Counted from the first letter of the stretch, positions 43,326-56,278 are shown. The stretch is DNA of 64,000 bases from Chrysaora quinquecirrha (GCA_014526335.1 JACTAT010000164.1:248001-312000); one strand, 5' to 3'. Notes: a model not told the origin generated them from the sequence alone. Made by a program: numbers and translations.

Positions 43326-44579
43326 AAATATGTCCAAAGATGTTTCTGTTCTTTCTCAAAACTTTAAGAGAGTTTTAAGTTAGGAAAGTTGATTTAATTT
43401 TGATTCCTAGTGATTCGTTTCAGGAAAGCAGGGTGAAAAATCAAGAAAATACCCTTTCCAGAACTGATTCGGTTCGGACAAAATCAGAAGGGGAATCTGC
43501 TACCTTAACATCTGTGACGTTAAATGTGTAGGACATTTGACATTTGACGCTCTTTCACAAAATGAAGAGCAAATTTCGCAATTCTAAAAATAGATTTTTG
43601 TTGACGTCACGACTTAAGGACATAAGTAGTCTATTACAGTGCATATTTAGTCCTACTACAGTTCTGTTACTTTTTGAGTAGCTAAGTTCCTGACAGCGCA
43701 AAAGATACACTACTCGAACTTAGATTAAAAGATTGACTAATGATAACATTAGGAGTTACAATATATATATATATATACGAGTGCAAACGAGGCTAAGATT
43801 GTGTGCATAATTAAGGTGCATAATTAATCCTACTTCAACTAACCCGAGGGTATGGTGAAGTTGAAATGCTACGAGCTGGACTCACCAGTTGAAAGAATTC
43901 TTGCTTGAAATATATTTACTTGAGTCCCGAAATGCCTGGTAAAAGTAAGGCCGTCCCCTACCACGTGTGCTTCTATCACATTTAATATGGCAGAAGCACA
44001 GGTGGTATGCACGGACTGCTTCTAACACCAACAGCGATTACCAGAGACATCCATATACAAGCCTCCATTATCGATGCTCTTAACTCCAATGCTGTCAGAG
44101 TATAGTTCTTCCTGCAGAGTTTAGTATCCCATAAGAGTGATACAATGTAATGTCTTAACGTTAACAATGCGATTCTAGAACAATGCGATAGCTCTTACAA
44201 GATGCTTCACAAAGCCAGCGATTTTTGCAAAGTCTACTGCTTTGGTAGAATTGCATTAAAAGGTTTTATAACTTTATGACTTTGCAATTAAAGTTTTACT
44301 TCGAGATGAATTTGTATCTAGAAACTATTCTTTAATGGACAACAAGGGCAACTAAAATTTAAGAAACTTTATCAGTTTTGCAAGTTCATAATTACTATCT
44401 TTTCGTGTTGTTTTCAAACATCTGTAACCAATTGACACTTCTTGGTATGAGAGCCTTTAGCTACTTTCTCAACTCTTCTTACTTAGAAATAGTTTATTAG
44501 GCTATCCACAAATAGTTTCAGTAAATGAGAAAAGTCTTAATCTTGGAAAGTTCAGAAATTCTTGAAGAAGTTCTTGCTA
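43326..44579. other. Intergenic, nothing definite
   Basis: No supported gene. A short minus frame near 44116-44030 (MEACIWMSLVIAVGV) looks signal-peptide-like, but no following exon could be found. A short TA run sits at 43760-43778. Confidence 0.4.
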
Positions 44580-44919
44580 TAATAGACCTTTCTGACGAAA
44601 GGCCACCGAGATGGAAATTTTTCAAAACTTCAAGATAACGAGTTTTCGATGCTACAATCGTACAAAGCATCAAAAACTTAGTCTAGATGCAAAGCTTCAC
44701 TGTCCTAGCGATTGTGCTATTGATTTTATCTTAGCCTTCAAAGTTCCCGATTCTAAGGGCTTTGACTCTGAAAATCAATAATACGAGCGCTTGGATAGTT
44801 AAACCTTTGCACCTAGACTAAATTTTGGCTGCTTTTTGCGATTTTAGCATCGAAAACTCGTTATCTTGAAGTTTTGAAAAATTTCTGTCTTGGTGGCCTT
44901 CCGTCAAAAAAGTCTATTA
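44580..44919. mobile_element. 340-bp MITE with ~82-bp inverted ends
   Basis: TAATAGACCTTTCTGACGAA ... TTTTCGATGCTACAATCG at the left is mirrored at 44837-44919, ending AAAAGTCTATTA. The inverted arms differ at only a few positions. No coding capacity. Confidence 0.82.
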
Positions 44920-45627
44920 AATAAAAGCGCCGAAACGTTAGAAACTCCACTATATGATGGACCGAAGTTTTTTATGAAAACTGAGTGCACTTACCTAGAT
45001 GGAGGACTTTCATGCTTTGCGAGACAAACGTTGATTGATTCACTGTGCATGCAGCTACAGTCGACTCATCGAAGCTCATTCTCATCAACCAACCATAACC
45101 ATCCACTAGAACAACCAATTTTGTGAAGTTTTTTAACGATTTTCCATCTTATTGTGACTTGGCTAATCTGCAAACAATAGGCACGAATTTGAATAATAAA
45201 AAATTCCTTATAAGGTAAAAACGATCTTTTCCCCTAGTATACCTTTTGACCTCTGTGATAGGCCTAAATTAGGTTCAAGGTTTAAGCGATGCTCGGTTTT
45301 ATCTTAATTATTCATGATCACATTGCAGGGACGTCGGTTAAATAAAGGTTCAAGACCGGACAACACGAAATCAAGTATGTCTATGTAGTCACTCACGAAT
45401 ATGCATAATGCTTTGCTACCACAATAAGTTAAAACCGTTTCGTGATCATCAAAATCGACCATTTGCTTCCACGAAATTTTTCAGTGTCTAATTGCAAAGA
45501 GGGTTTTTTACTTGAAAGATTTCAGAAGGCCAGCATATCAGATACTAAACGTAACAAAATAGTTTGATTTTTCTGAAGAAATTCGTAAGAAAATTTTAAT
45601 ACAAAGATTGGGTGGTACTACACACTT

Positions 45628-46020
45628 TTTTATAAGAATACCTTATTTTCGCCGAGCCTCGATTATTCTTATAAGCTTATTCGATTTTGAGCCTGAAAAT
45701 ATTCTTAAATTATTCTTAATCATCAATGTTGTAAATTGGCCTGAAGATCAAGAGAAATAAGTCAAATCTTTGTCATTTGTTATTTTATTAATAAAAAGAG
45801 TTACTGTATCAAAGAGTCAGACAGGATAATGCATTTCAAAACAAATACAGTTGCCTGACAATCACACTTATTGTGCAGTGTAAAAAACGCAGAGAAATAA
45901 AAATGATCCTCGTCAAGCTTGAGCCTCAGATTATTCTTAAATAATTCTTAAATTTCAGCAATTTTGAGCCTGAATACTGTATTCTTATAGACTTTATTCT
46001 TATAAAAAAAAGTGTGTAGT
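45628..46020. mobile_element. MITE with ACTACACACTTTTTTATAAG ends
   Basis: ACTACACACTTTTTTATAAG (then AATACC) at the left is mirrored by TTATTCTTATAAAAAAAAGT (then GTGTAGT) at the right. The interior repeats TTATTCTTAAATT and GAGCCTxA pieces. Same family as 17968-18348. Confidence 0.75.
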
Positions 46021-46240
46021 ACACTTTGTTATAAGGAACTGATCAATAAGCAACTAGCGCTGGACGAACCTTATAGCACTAAGCAACTTGAGGGGTAGGC
46101 TTAATAAAGGCAAGCAACTTTTAAGCAACTTTGAGGGCTGAAATTTCCAAAATATTGAGTAACTTTGAGGGCTGAAATGTCCAAAATATTGAGCAACTCT
46201 TGGGGCTGGAAAAAAGTCCAGCTTGTTATTAAGGAAGTGT
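46020..46240. mobile_element. AAGCAACTTGAGGG repeat cluster
   Basis: GATCAATAAGCAACTAGCGC, TAAGCAACTTTGAGGGCTGA, TTGAGTAACTTTGAGGGCTG and GGAAAAAAGTCCAGCTTG occur in sequence. This is the fullest copy of the family also seen at 32200 and 42425. Confidence 0.55.
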
Positions 46241-46534
46241 AGTTGAAAAAGTTTCAGTACTAGAAACCTCTGTGTATAAGAACAACGAAATGTTCTTAAT
46301 CTGTTTTTAACTCCTCGGTTACTCAGACAGTAATGTTATTCAGTGAATATCTGGAGTGGCACTAGGTTTGCGCAGAAATGCAACATTCTTACTTATTTCT
46401 TCGTTCATTCTTACTCAGTCTTATGGTATTTACTCTCATATTCAGCCGATATTCTAAAGGCGTAAGGAAATGCCAGCCTTAAAGTATAGTTTTTTCTTAA
46501 AATCGTGGCCAAAGCCGGGCTCGTATTCTTCACC

Positions 46535-49146
46535 CCGTACAACGTGGTGTGCAGTAACGTGGAGGATGTGCAGTATAGTGGAGGTGCCAATACAACGTGG
46601 AGGATACCATCATGTAAGTGGAGGTGCCAATACAACGTGGAGGATACCATCATGTAAGTGGAGGGTGCCAATACAACGTGGAGGTTATCATCATGTAAGT
46701 GGAGGGATATCATATTTAACGTGGAGGATACCATCGTCTAAGTGGAGGATGCGGAGTATCGTGGAGGTTATCATCATGTAAGTGGAGGATATCATATTTA
46801 ACGTGGAGGATACCATCATGTAAGTGGAGGTGCCAATACAACGTGGAGGGTTATCATCATGTAAGTGGAGGATGCGGAGTATCGTGGAGGTTATCATCAT
46901 GTAAGTGGAGGATATCATTTTTAACGTGGAGGATACCATCATGTAAGTGGAGGATGCGGAGTATCGTGGAGGTTATCATCATGTAAGTGGAGGGATATCA
47001 TATTTAACGTGGAGGATACCATCGTGTAAGTGGAGGTGCCAATACAACGTGGAGGTTATCATCATGTAAGTGGAGGATGCGGAGTATCGTGGAGGTTATC
47101 ATCATGCAAGTGGAGGATATCATTTTTAACGTGGAGGATACCATCATGTAAGTGGAGGTGCCAATACAACGTGGAGGTTATCATCATGTAAGTGGAGGTT
47201 GCGACGAATACTGAAATGTTGCATGGAAGTTAGAGAGGATATTGCATGGAAGTTAGAGAGGATATGGCCTATTCTAATAGTCACGAAAACTCTGCTTGTA
47301 CTGTATTCGAAGAAATGGTCGATGTGATAAATCGTATTTACTTATTAGAATACTGTACATACGCCAAAATGTAAAACGCAGACCTTCAGTACGATTGACT
47401 TTGCTAACTGATGCTCGGAAATTTTGCATTGATGCAACAATGAAAAAGGCCAGGCAATGCAACTACATAAATATGATTGTTCTTCCGTAAAACAACCCGA
47501 GTCAACTGTTTTAATTGAAATACACAACACGAGAACCCGATTTGAAAAGAGTTTTATCATTTATGCCACGTCCACTGCATCCATGGCAAGGGCAAGGGGT
47601 CAAGTGAGATGCAAAGTTTTGAGCTTTCTCTTGCGTTGCTTTTGCAAACAAAGCTAAACCACATTTTCGCCATCACGTAGCTAAATAGGATTTTTTGCAG
47701 CATGACCACAGAATTAATTTAAGCGCTCTATTTACAACATAACAAACAAATCCCCCGAAAGGAAAACAAAGTGAGTAATAAATATAAAAACTTTTAAGCA
47801 AAGGTTTATCATACCAAAAAATAAATGTTTGTACAACACAACTGATAAAACCGAAAAATGATAAATGATAATGATATACTATTGATAATGATATACTATT
47901 TATTTGCAAAAAATTTATTTAACCAAACAGAACAGAAACAAAACAGAAACTGAAGCACTAAAAGTTATTCTATACTGGGCTTAGAGCTGTATTTTTCTAT
48001 GCTTATTGTTTCTTCGGGCAGGCAGTATTATGAAAGAAAGCTCAAAACTTTGCATCTCACTTGACCCCTTGCCCTTGCCATCGATGCAGTGGACGTGGCA
48101 TAAATGATAAAACTCTTTTCAAATCGGGTTCTCGTGTTGTGTATTTCAATTAAAACAGTTGACTCGGGTTGTTTTACGGAAGAACAATCATATTTATGTA
48201 GTTGCATTGCCTGGCCTTTTTCATTGTTGCATCAATGCAAAATTTCCGAGCATCAGTTAGCAAAGTCAATCGTACTGAGGGTCTGCATTTTACATTTTGG
48301 CGTATGTACAGTATTCTAATAAGTAAATACGATTTATCACATCGACCATTTCTTCGAATACAGTACAAGCAGAGTTTTCGTGACTATTAGAATAGGCCAT
48401 ATCCTCTCTAACTTCCATGCAATATCCTCTCTAACTTCCATGCAACATTTCAGTATTCGTCGCAACCCTCCACTTACACGATGATAACCCTCCACGTTGT
48501 ATTGGCACCCTCCACTTACATGATGGTATCCCTCCACGTTAAAAATGATATCCCTCCACTTGCATGATGATAACCCTCCACGATACTCCGCATCCTCCAC
48601 TTATATGATGATAACCCTCCACGTTGTATTGGCACCTCCACTTACACGATGGTATCCTCCACGTTAAATATGATATCCCTCCACTTACATGATGATAACC
48701 TCCACGATACTCCGCATCCTCCACTTACATGATGGTATCCTCCACGTTAAAAATGATATCCCTCCACTTACATGATGATAACCTCCACGATACTCCGCAT
48801 CCTCCACTTACATGATGATAACCCTCCACGTTGTATTGGCACCTCCACTTACATGATGGTATCCTCCACGTTAAATATGATATCCCTCCACTTACATGAT
48901 GATAACCCTCCACGATACTCCGCATCCTCCACTTAGACGATGGTATCCCTCCACGTTAAATATGATATCCCTCCACTTACATGATGATAACCCTCCACGT
49001 TGTATTGGCACCCTCCACTTACATGATGGTATCCCTCCACGTTGTATTGGCACCTCCACTTACATGATGGTATCCCTCCACGTTGTATTGGCACCCTCCA
49101 CTATACTGCACATCCTCCACGTTACTGCACACCACGTTGTACGGGA
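46535..49146. repeat. 2.6-kb near-perfect palindrome with minisatellite arms
   Basis: 46535-47630 and 48035-49146 are inverted copies with about 400 bases between. Both outer parts are the GTGGAGGATACCATCATGTA minisatellite; the inner 430 bases are unique sequence (for example GAACCCGATTTGAAAAGAGT) and about 99% alike. The outer ends match too (CCCGTACAACGTGGTGTGCA against its complement). Arm similarity is much higher than that of the 6-kb inverted duplication, so it is younger or kept alike by gene conversion. No gene is visible. Confidence 0.92.
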
Positions 49147-49149
49147 ACT

Positions 49150-49245
49150 AACTAAATAACTAACTAACTAACAAATTAACTAACTAACCAACTAACTTAG
49201 TAACTAGATAACAACTAGCTACCTAGCTAACTAGCTAATTATCTT

Positions 49246-49276
<31 letters not shown>

Positions 49277-49457
49277 TACTAACTAACTAAATAACTAATC
49301 GACTGACTAGCTAATAAACTAACTAATTAACTAACTAACTTACTAACTAACTAACTAACTTATCGACTAACTAACTAATAAACTAACAAAACTAAACTAA
49401 CTAACTAACTAACTAACTTACTAACTAGCTAATAGACTAACTAACTAACTAACTAAT

Positions 49458-49495
<38 letters not shown>

Positions 49496-49623
49496 CCTAA
49501 CTAACTAACTAACTGATTTATTCACTAACTAACTAACTAACCAACTAACTAACTAACTAAGCAAGTAAATAACTGACTAACTAACTAGCTAACTAACTCA
49601 CTGACTGACTGACTGGCAGACTG

Positions 49624-49662
<39 letters not shown>

Positions 49663-49713
49663 TAATAACTAACCAACCAACTAACTAACTAACTAACTAA
49701 TTAGCTAACTAAC
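49150..49713. repeat. CTAA tetranucleotide array, left
   Basis: About 140 CTAA units with point changes (CTAG, CTTA, CCAA, AATAA). It abuts the palindrome on one side and the 183-bp direct repeat on the other. Confidence 0.95.
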
Positions 49714-49896
49714 TGGTCCATTTACGCCCCAGGAGTAAATGATGATTAACGCGAAGGCCTCGGTTCTATTCCCCTGCTTGCAGCCATGTGCTTGGCATTC
49801 AGCCACAAGAAGCATCGATGATGGAAGGTTGCAATCTTTCTACAAAATAACAAGCTGGTTAATAAACGTTAGATATCAATGTCAAGATTTCTTTTC
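49714..49896. repeat. Direct repeat R1, copy 1
   Basis: TGGTCCATTTACGCCCCAGG to TGTCAAGATTTCTTTTC, 183 bp, recurs at 51096-51277 with a single-base length difference (CCCCTG versus CCCTG). Confidence 0.95.
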
Positions 49897-50931
49897 TTGA
49901 GTACCTGCTTGTGTGTTACTTGAGCTGAATTTCAAGGAATGGTTTTCTAAGTGTGAGTTTGACCTCAAATGTTGCGAGAAGTCGGATGGACAAACCAGCG
50001 AGAGAAGGCACCGCTGGGCCTAGTCAAGTCAAGGAGCACTTCCGTCATTTGTGCGTTTAACGGTCAATTACCATGTTCAGCCATGTCTCTTGAATATCCA
50101 AAATGAACTGTGCCCTTGTAAGGACAGCTAAAGTTTGCGATACGTTAAAAATCCCATTCGTCGAAGAAAGAAATATCATCCGGCTCGCCTTCGCCCCCAA
50201 GAAAAATCAGACCAGGAGAGGAGAAGGAACCAGATCAAAGTCCAAAAAATCAGATGTGCATGAGTCAAGGAGCTAAGGCGATATCAGTAAAAGTTTCCAT
50301 TTAGAGAAAAGCCAATAACTTTGGATAAAGGGAAGTATTGTTCAATGTTTCTTTATTAGTTATGATGCCTATTCATCTCAACCTGATCCAGGGAGAAAAT
50401 CACTAGGCCTACAGAATCCATTGACCATTGCCCTGCCCTTCCTGTTTCCTTTCAAGCTGTGACAGGCAGGCAAACAACGGTCCCAGCATGCGGAGTTGAT
50501 TGGCATCCCAGTTCCATTTATTTGAGGTTACACTGGCGCTGCCCACAATTCGTGAATTTTGTTAGAGGCATTTTACTAATTTTGTTCTGCCTTTTTACGC
50601 ATTATTACACCAATTCATCATAGGGCACATGGTAGATAGAGGGCCAGAATTCTACAGGCATAAATTTCAACAGGCATTTCTTACCATTGTTTGCAGTTTG
50701 TTCTGTGTCACCAAAGTTCAAGGTTCATTCATTTTTCAGTCTTATGGTATTAAGCCAAGCTATTATGGGTCTCCCCGCCTCTTGGTCTTCATAGTTAACA
50801 CATGTACATGTTGCCTGGCCCCAGAGTCTTCTGGCCAAGGCTGAGTCTACACCACTTCCCCAGTTCTTCTGAATTTTTGCAGTGCTCATGTACAGTGACT
50901 GTTCAGGGTTTGGCTATTTGGGCAGTATTTT
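49897..50931. other. Unique sequence between R1 and R2, no gene recognised
   Basis: About 1 kb of ordinary composition with no repeat and no convincing exon. A 71-residue frame at 50629-50844 has no splice or start context that supports it. Confidence 0.5.
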
Positions 50932-51076
50932 GGCGGATTGGCCACCAAGAAGTGGTGGCAAATGAGAATTTATAAACATATACATCGTTATTAGTTATTA
51001 TACTTTGGTAAATTAGCGAATCGATCCCAAATACTGCCAACCCTGTGTGTGTTATTGTCTCATCTGTCTGTCTTAG
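50932..51076. repeat. Direct repeat R2, copy 1
   Basis: GGCGGATTGGCCACCAAGAA to CATCTGTCTGTCTTAG, 145 bp, recurs at 56132-56278 (147 bp) with three or four differences around AATTAGCGAATCGATCCC. Confidence 0.95.
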
Positions 51077-51095
51077 ACCACGATGCTTGTGTTAA

Positions 51096-51277
51096 TGGTC
51101 CATTTACGCCCCAGGAGTAAATGATGATTAACGCGAAGGCCTCGGTTCTATTCCCTGCTTGCAGCCATGTGCTTGGCATTCAGCCACAAGAAGCATCGAT
51201 GATGGAAGGTTGCAATCTTTCTACAAAATAACAAGCTGGTTAATAAACGTTAGATATCAATGTCAAGATTTCTTTTC
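51096..51277. repeat. Direct repeat R1, copy 2
   Basis: Nearly identical to 49714-49896. It is followed by a different sequence (CCACCCACCCTCCC), so the junction at TTTCTTTTC is sharp. Confidence 0.95.
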
Positions 51278-51585
51278 CCACCCACCCTCCCTAAGAGCTC
51301 TAATATTGCCTCACAATGGTAGCCCCAGTAGTTTGGCATCATTGTTCTAACGGAGAAATGCAATGCACTTCCCAGGGGGTAATTTAATCATCGTCACCAA
51401 AACACATCCCCAACATGGAAATTGTTCCATCGGTTGTGTTCAATAATCATGGGTTAACATTTTCTTTCCACAGGTTCATGCATTTTCTTTTCATTTTAGT
51501 ACATCTAGGTAATTCTCTGCACCACGTGCTCTGTGTCATAATTCAGTTGTCCAATTAGAAAGGAAAGACATTGCCTGCAATTGAG

Positions 51586-54325
51586 GAAAAGTCGAAAGCA
51601 AAATTAAAATCCCCTGAAGTTCAGGGCAGAAAGAAATCAAACACGGAAGTCCGGGAAAAGTAAATCCCTGAAGTCAGGGAAAAGTTGAAAGGGAAAGTTT
51701 CCCGAAAATGAAAATCCCCTGAAGCCAGGGCAGAAATAAATCAAACACGGAAGTCCGTGAAAAGTAAATGCCTGAAGTCAGGCAAAGTTGAAAGGGAAAG
51801 TTTCCCAAAAATGAAAATCCCTGAAGCCAGGGCAGAAAGAAATCAAACACAGAAGTCCGTGAAAAGTAAATGCCTGAAGTCAGGCAAAGTTGAAGGGGAA
51901 AGTTTCCCAAAAATGAAAATCCTTGAAGCCAGGGCAGAAATAAATCAAACACGGAAGTCCGTGAAAAGTAAATGCCTGAAGTCAGGCAAAGTTGAAGGGG
52001 AAAGTTTCCCAAAAATGAAAATCCCTGAAGCCAGGGCAGAAAGAAATCAAACACGGAAGTCCGTGAAAAGTTAATGCCTGAAGTCAGGCAAAGTTGAAAG
52101 GGAAAGTTTCCCAAAAATGAAAATCCCTGAAGCCAGGGCAGAAAGAAATCAAACACGGAAGTCCGTGAAAAGTAAATGCCTGAAGTCAGGCAAAGTTGAA
52201 AGGGAAAGTTTCCCAAAAATGAAAATCCTTGAAGCCAGGGCAGAAATAAATCAAACACGGAAGTCCGTGAAAAGTAAATGCCTGAAGTCAGGCAAAGTTG
52301 AAGGGGAAAGTTTCCCAAAAATGAAAATCCCTGAAGCCAGGGCAGAAAGAAATCAAACACGGAAGTCCGTGAAAAGTTAATGCCTGAAGTCAGGCAAAGT
52401 TGAAGGGGAAAGTTTCCCAAAAAATGAAAATCCCTGAAGCCAGGGCAGAAAGAAATCAAACACGGAAGTCCGTGAAAAGTTAATGCCTGAAGTCAGGCAA
52501 AGTTGAAGGGGAAAGTTTCCCAAAAATGAAAATCCCTGAAGCCAGGGCAGAAAGAAATCAAACACGGAAGTCCGTGAAAAGTTAATGCCTGAAGTCAGGC
52601 AAAGTTGAAGGGGAAAGTTTCCCAAAAATGAAAATCCCTGAAGCCAGGGCAGAAAGAAATCAAACACGGAAGTCCGTGAAAAGTTAATGCCTGAAGTCAG
52701 GCAAAGTTGAAGGAAAGTTTCCCAAAATGAAAATCCCTGAAGCCAGGGCAGAAAGAAATCAAACACGGAAGTCCGTGAAAGTAAATGCCTGAAGTCAGGC
52801 AAAGTTGAAGGAAAGTTTCCCAAAATGAAAATCCTGAAGCCAGGGCAGAAAGAAATCAAACACGGAAGTCCGTGAAAAGTTAATGCCTGAAGTCAGGCAA
52901 AGTTGAAGGAAAGTTTCCCAAAATGAAAATCCCTGAAGCCAGGGCAGAAAGAAATCAAACACGGAAGTCCGTGAAAGTTAATGCCTGAAGTCAGGCAAAG
53001 TTGAAGGGAAAGTTTCCCAAAATGAAAATCCCTGAAGCCAGGGCAGAAAGAAATCAAACACGGAAGTCCGTGAAAAGTTAATGCCTGAAGTCAGGCAAAG
53101 TTGAAGGGGAAAGTTTCCCAAAAAATGAAAATCCCTGAAGCCAGGGCAGAAAGAAATCAAACACGGAAGTCCGTGAAAAGTTAATGCCTGAAGTCAGGCA
53201 AAGTTGAAGGGGAAAGTTTCCCAAAAATGAAAATCCCTGAAGCCAGGGCAGAAAGAAATCAAACACGGAAGTCCGTGAAAAGTAAATGCCTGAAGTCAGG
53301 CAAAGTTGAAGGGGAAAGTTTCCCAAAAATGAAAATCCCTGAAGCCAGGGCAGAAAGAAATCAAACACGGAAGTCCGTGAAAAGTTAATGCCTGAAGTCA
53401 GGCAAAGTTGAAGGGGAAAGTTTCCCAAAAATGAAAATCCCTGAAGCCAGGGCAGAAATAAATCAAACACGGAAGTCCGTGAAAAGTTAATGCCTGAAGT
53501 CAGGCAAAGTTGAAGGGGAAAGTTTCCCAAAAATGAAAATCCCTGAAGCCAGGGCAGAAAGAAATCAAACACGGAAGTCCGTGAAAAGTTAATGCCTGAA
53601 GTCAGGCAAAGTTGAAGGGGAAAGTTTCCCAAAAATGAAAATCCCTGAAGCCAGGGCAGAAAGAAATCAAACACGGAAGTCCGTGAAAAGTTAATGCCTG
53701 AAGTCAGGCAAAGTTGAAAGGGAAAGTTTCCCAAAAATGAAAATCCCTGAAGCCAGGGCAGAAAGAAATCAAACACGGAAGTCCGTGAAAGTTAATGCCT
53801 GAAGTCAGGCAAAGTTGAAGGAAAGTTTCCCAAAATGAAAATCCCTGAAGCCAGGGCAGAAAGAAATCAAACACGGAAGTCCGTGAAAAGTTAATGCCTG
53901 AAGTCAGGCAAAGTTGAAAGGGAAAGTTTCCCAAAAATGAAAATCCCTGAAGCCAGGGCAGAAAGAAATCAAACACGGAAGTCCGTGAAAAGTAAATGCC
54001 TGAAGTCAGGCAAAGTTGAAAGGGAAAGTTTCCCAAAAAATGAAAATCCCCTGAAGCCAGGGCAGAAATAAATCAAACACGGAAGTCCGTGAAAAGTTAA
54101 TGCCTGAAGTCAGGCAAAGTTGAAAGGGAAAGTTTCCCAAAAAATGAAAATCCCCTGAAGCCAGGGCAGAAATAAATCAAACACGGAAGTCCGTGAAAAG
54201 TTAATGCCTGAAGTCAGGGAAAAGTTGAAAGGGAAAGTTCCCAAAAATGAAAATCCCCTGAAGCCAGGGGAGAAATAAATCAAACACGGAAGTCCGTGAA
54301 AAGCAAATGCCTGAAGTTCAGGCAA
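51586..54325. repeat. 102-bp satellite with four hairpins per unit
   Basis: About 26 units of 102 bp (97-104 with small gaps). Each contains TGCCTGAAGTCAGGCA, GGGAAAGTTTCCC, CCCTGAAGCCAGGG and CACGGAAGTCCGTG, all inverted repeats about 25 bases apart. Because 102 is a multiple of three, the minus strand stays open for hundreds of codons (34-residue units such as FLPWLQGFSFLGNFPLQLCL). That frame is lost where units are 97-99 bp, so it is not kept as a protein. Confidence 0.93.
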
Positions 54326-54335
54326 ACCAGACGAC

Positions 54336-55835
54336 GGTATGTAAGCGTATGTAGTGTATGTAAGCTTATGAGCGTATGTAAACATATGAGCGTATGTAAG
54401 CATGTGAGCGTATGTAAGCATATGAGAGTAGGTCACAATAGCGTATGAAGCGTATGTAACAATAGCGTATGTAACCACATGAGCGTATGTAATCACATGA
54501 GCGTATGTAAGCATATGGGAGTAGGTAACAATAGCGTATGAAGCGTATGTAACAATAGCGTATGTAACCACATGAGCGTATGTAAGCATATGAGAATAGG
54601 TAACAATAGCGTATGAAGCGTATGTAACAATAGCGTATGTAACCACATGAGCGTATGTAAGCATATCAGAGTTGGTATCAATAGCGTATGAAGCGTATGT
54701 AACAATAGCGTATGTAACAATAGCGTATGTAACCACATGAGCGTATGTAAGCATATGAGAGTAGGTAACAATAGCGTATGAAGCGTATGTAACAATAGCG
54801 TATGTAACCACATGAGCGTATGTAACCACATGAGCGTATGTAAGCATTTGAGAGTAGGTAACAATAGCGTATGTAAGCATATCAGAGTTGGTATCAATAG
54901 CGTATAAAGCGTATGTAACAATAGCGTATGTAACCACATGAGCGTATGTAAGCATATCAGAGTTGGTCTCAATAGCGTATGAAGCGTATGTAACAATGGC
55001 GTATGTAACCAAATGAGCGTATGTAACCACATGAGCGTATGTAAGCATATCACAGTTGGTATCAATAGCGTATAAAGCGTATGTAACAATAGCGTATGTA
55101 ACAATAGCGTATGTAACCACATGAGCGTATGTAAGCATATGAGAGTAGGTAACAATAGCGTATGAAGCGTATGTAACAATAGCGTATGTAACCACATGAG
55201 CGTATGTAACCACATGAGCGTATGTAAGCATTTGAGAGTAGGTAACAATAGCGTATGTAAGCATATCAGAGTTGGTATCAATAGCGTATAAAGCGTATGT
55301 TACAATAGGGTATGTAACCACATGAGCGTATGTAAGCATATCAGAGTTGGTATCAATAGCGTATGAAGCGTATGTAACAATAGCGTATGTAACCAAATGA
55401 GCGTATGTAACCACATGAGCGTATGTAAGCATATCACAGTTGGTATCAATAGCGTATAAAGCGTATGTAACAATAGCGTATGTAACAATAGCGTATGTAA
55501 CCACATGAGCGTATGTAACCACATGAGCGTATGTAAGCATATCAGAGTTGGTATCAATAGCGTATGAAGCGTATGTCACAATAGCGTATGTAACCACATG
55601 AGCGTATGTAAGCATACCAGAGTTGGTATCAATAGCGTATAAAGCGTATGTAACAATAGCGTATGTAACCACATGAGCGTATGTAAGCATATCAGAGTTG
55701 TTATCAATAGCGTATGAAGCGTATGTAACAATGGCGTATGTAACCAAATGAGCGTATGTAACCACATGAGCGTTTGTAAGCATATGCGAGTAGGTCACAA
55801 TAGCGTATGTAACAATAGCGGATGTAGCCATGTAA
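54336..55835. repeat. GCGTATGTAACCACATGA satellite
   Basis: Units of 15 and 18 bases (GCGTATGTAACAATA and GCGTATGTAACCACATGA) form higher-order blocks of about 150 bases with GCATATCAGAGTTGGTATCA spacers. Two minus frames are open for over 250 and 570 codons because both unit lengths are multiples of three. The product would be a monotone VTYA/HTLL repeat, so I do not call a gene. Confidence 0.9.
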
Positions 55836-56131
55836 GCCTACGAAACGCAGTTGATGTTGAAGAGATTATGAGCTGGAAACTCCTCCTCAATTATGTTACA
55901 AGGATGTTGGAAAGATGATGATTGATTGATGATGATGATGATGATGATGAAGATGATTGTTACCTCTCAAAAATCGTGTCGAACACTGATGTTGGACGTC
56001 AAAGAATGAAGTCAAAATAATCCTGTCTGAAGAACTAGTGAGAAGCAAATTAACACATATCAGAACACTTTTACATAAGAGGACATTGTCGAACTCGTAA
56101 GCACTTTCTATTAATTACTTGGATCGTAGAA
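55836..56131. other. Short unique stretch with GATGATG run
   Basis: It contains a (GATGAT)n run at 55927-55955 and otherwise ordinary sequence. No gene is recognised. Confidence 0.5.
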
Positions 56132-56278
56132 GGCGGATTGGCCACCAAGAAGTGGTGGCAAATGAGAATTTATAAACATATACATCGTTATTAGTTATTA
56201 TACTTTGGTAAATTCGCCGAATACGATCCCAAATACTGCCAACCCTGTGTGTGTTATTGTCTCATCTGTCTGTCTTAG
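56132..56278. repeat. Direct repeat R2, copy 2
   Basis: It matches 50932-51076 and ends at the same CTGTCTTAG. The next bases are GCGGCCGC-like (NotI-type) and GC-rich before the second CTAA array starts. Confidence 0.95.

Noticed and set aside
43177..43383. 68-codon plus frame (VEQDLKKFKKKQEDLL)
   Set aside because: It overlaps a palindromic dispersed repeat with copies in two annexin introns; no gene context.
43982..44167. Signal-peptide-like MEACIWMSLVIAVGV as a third peptide-gene paralogue
   Set aside because: Only a weak match to the UTR of the intact gene and no acidic or cationic exon downstream.
51674..53776. Several 100-260 codon minus frames with FLPWLQGFSFLGNFP units
   Set aside because: These are translations of the 102-bp satellite and are interrupted wherever a unit is 97-99 bp.
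54110..55831. 573-codon minus-strand open frame
   Set aside because: It runs through two satellites whose unit lengths are multiples of three; the second minus frame over the same array is open too, which is not expected of a real gene.
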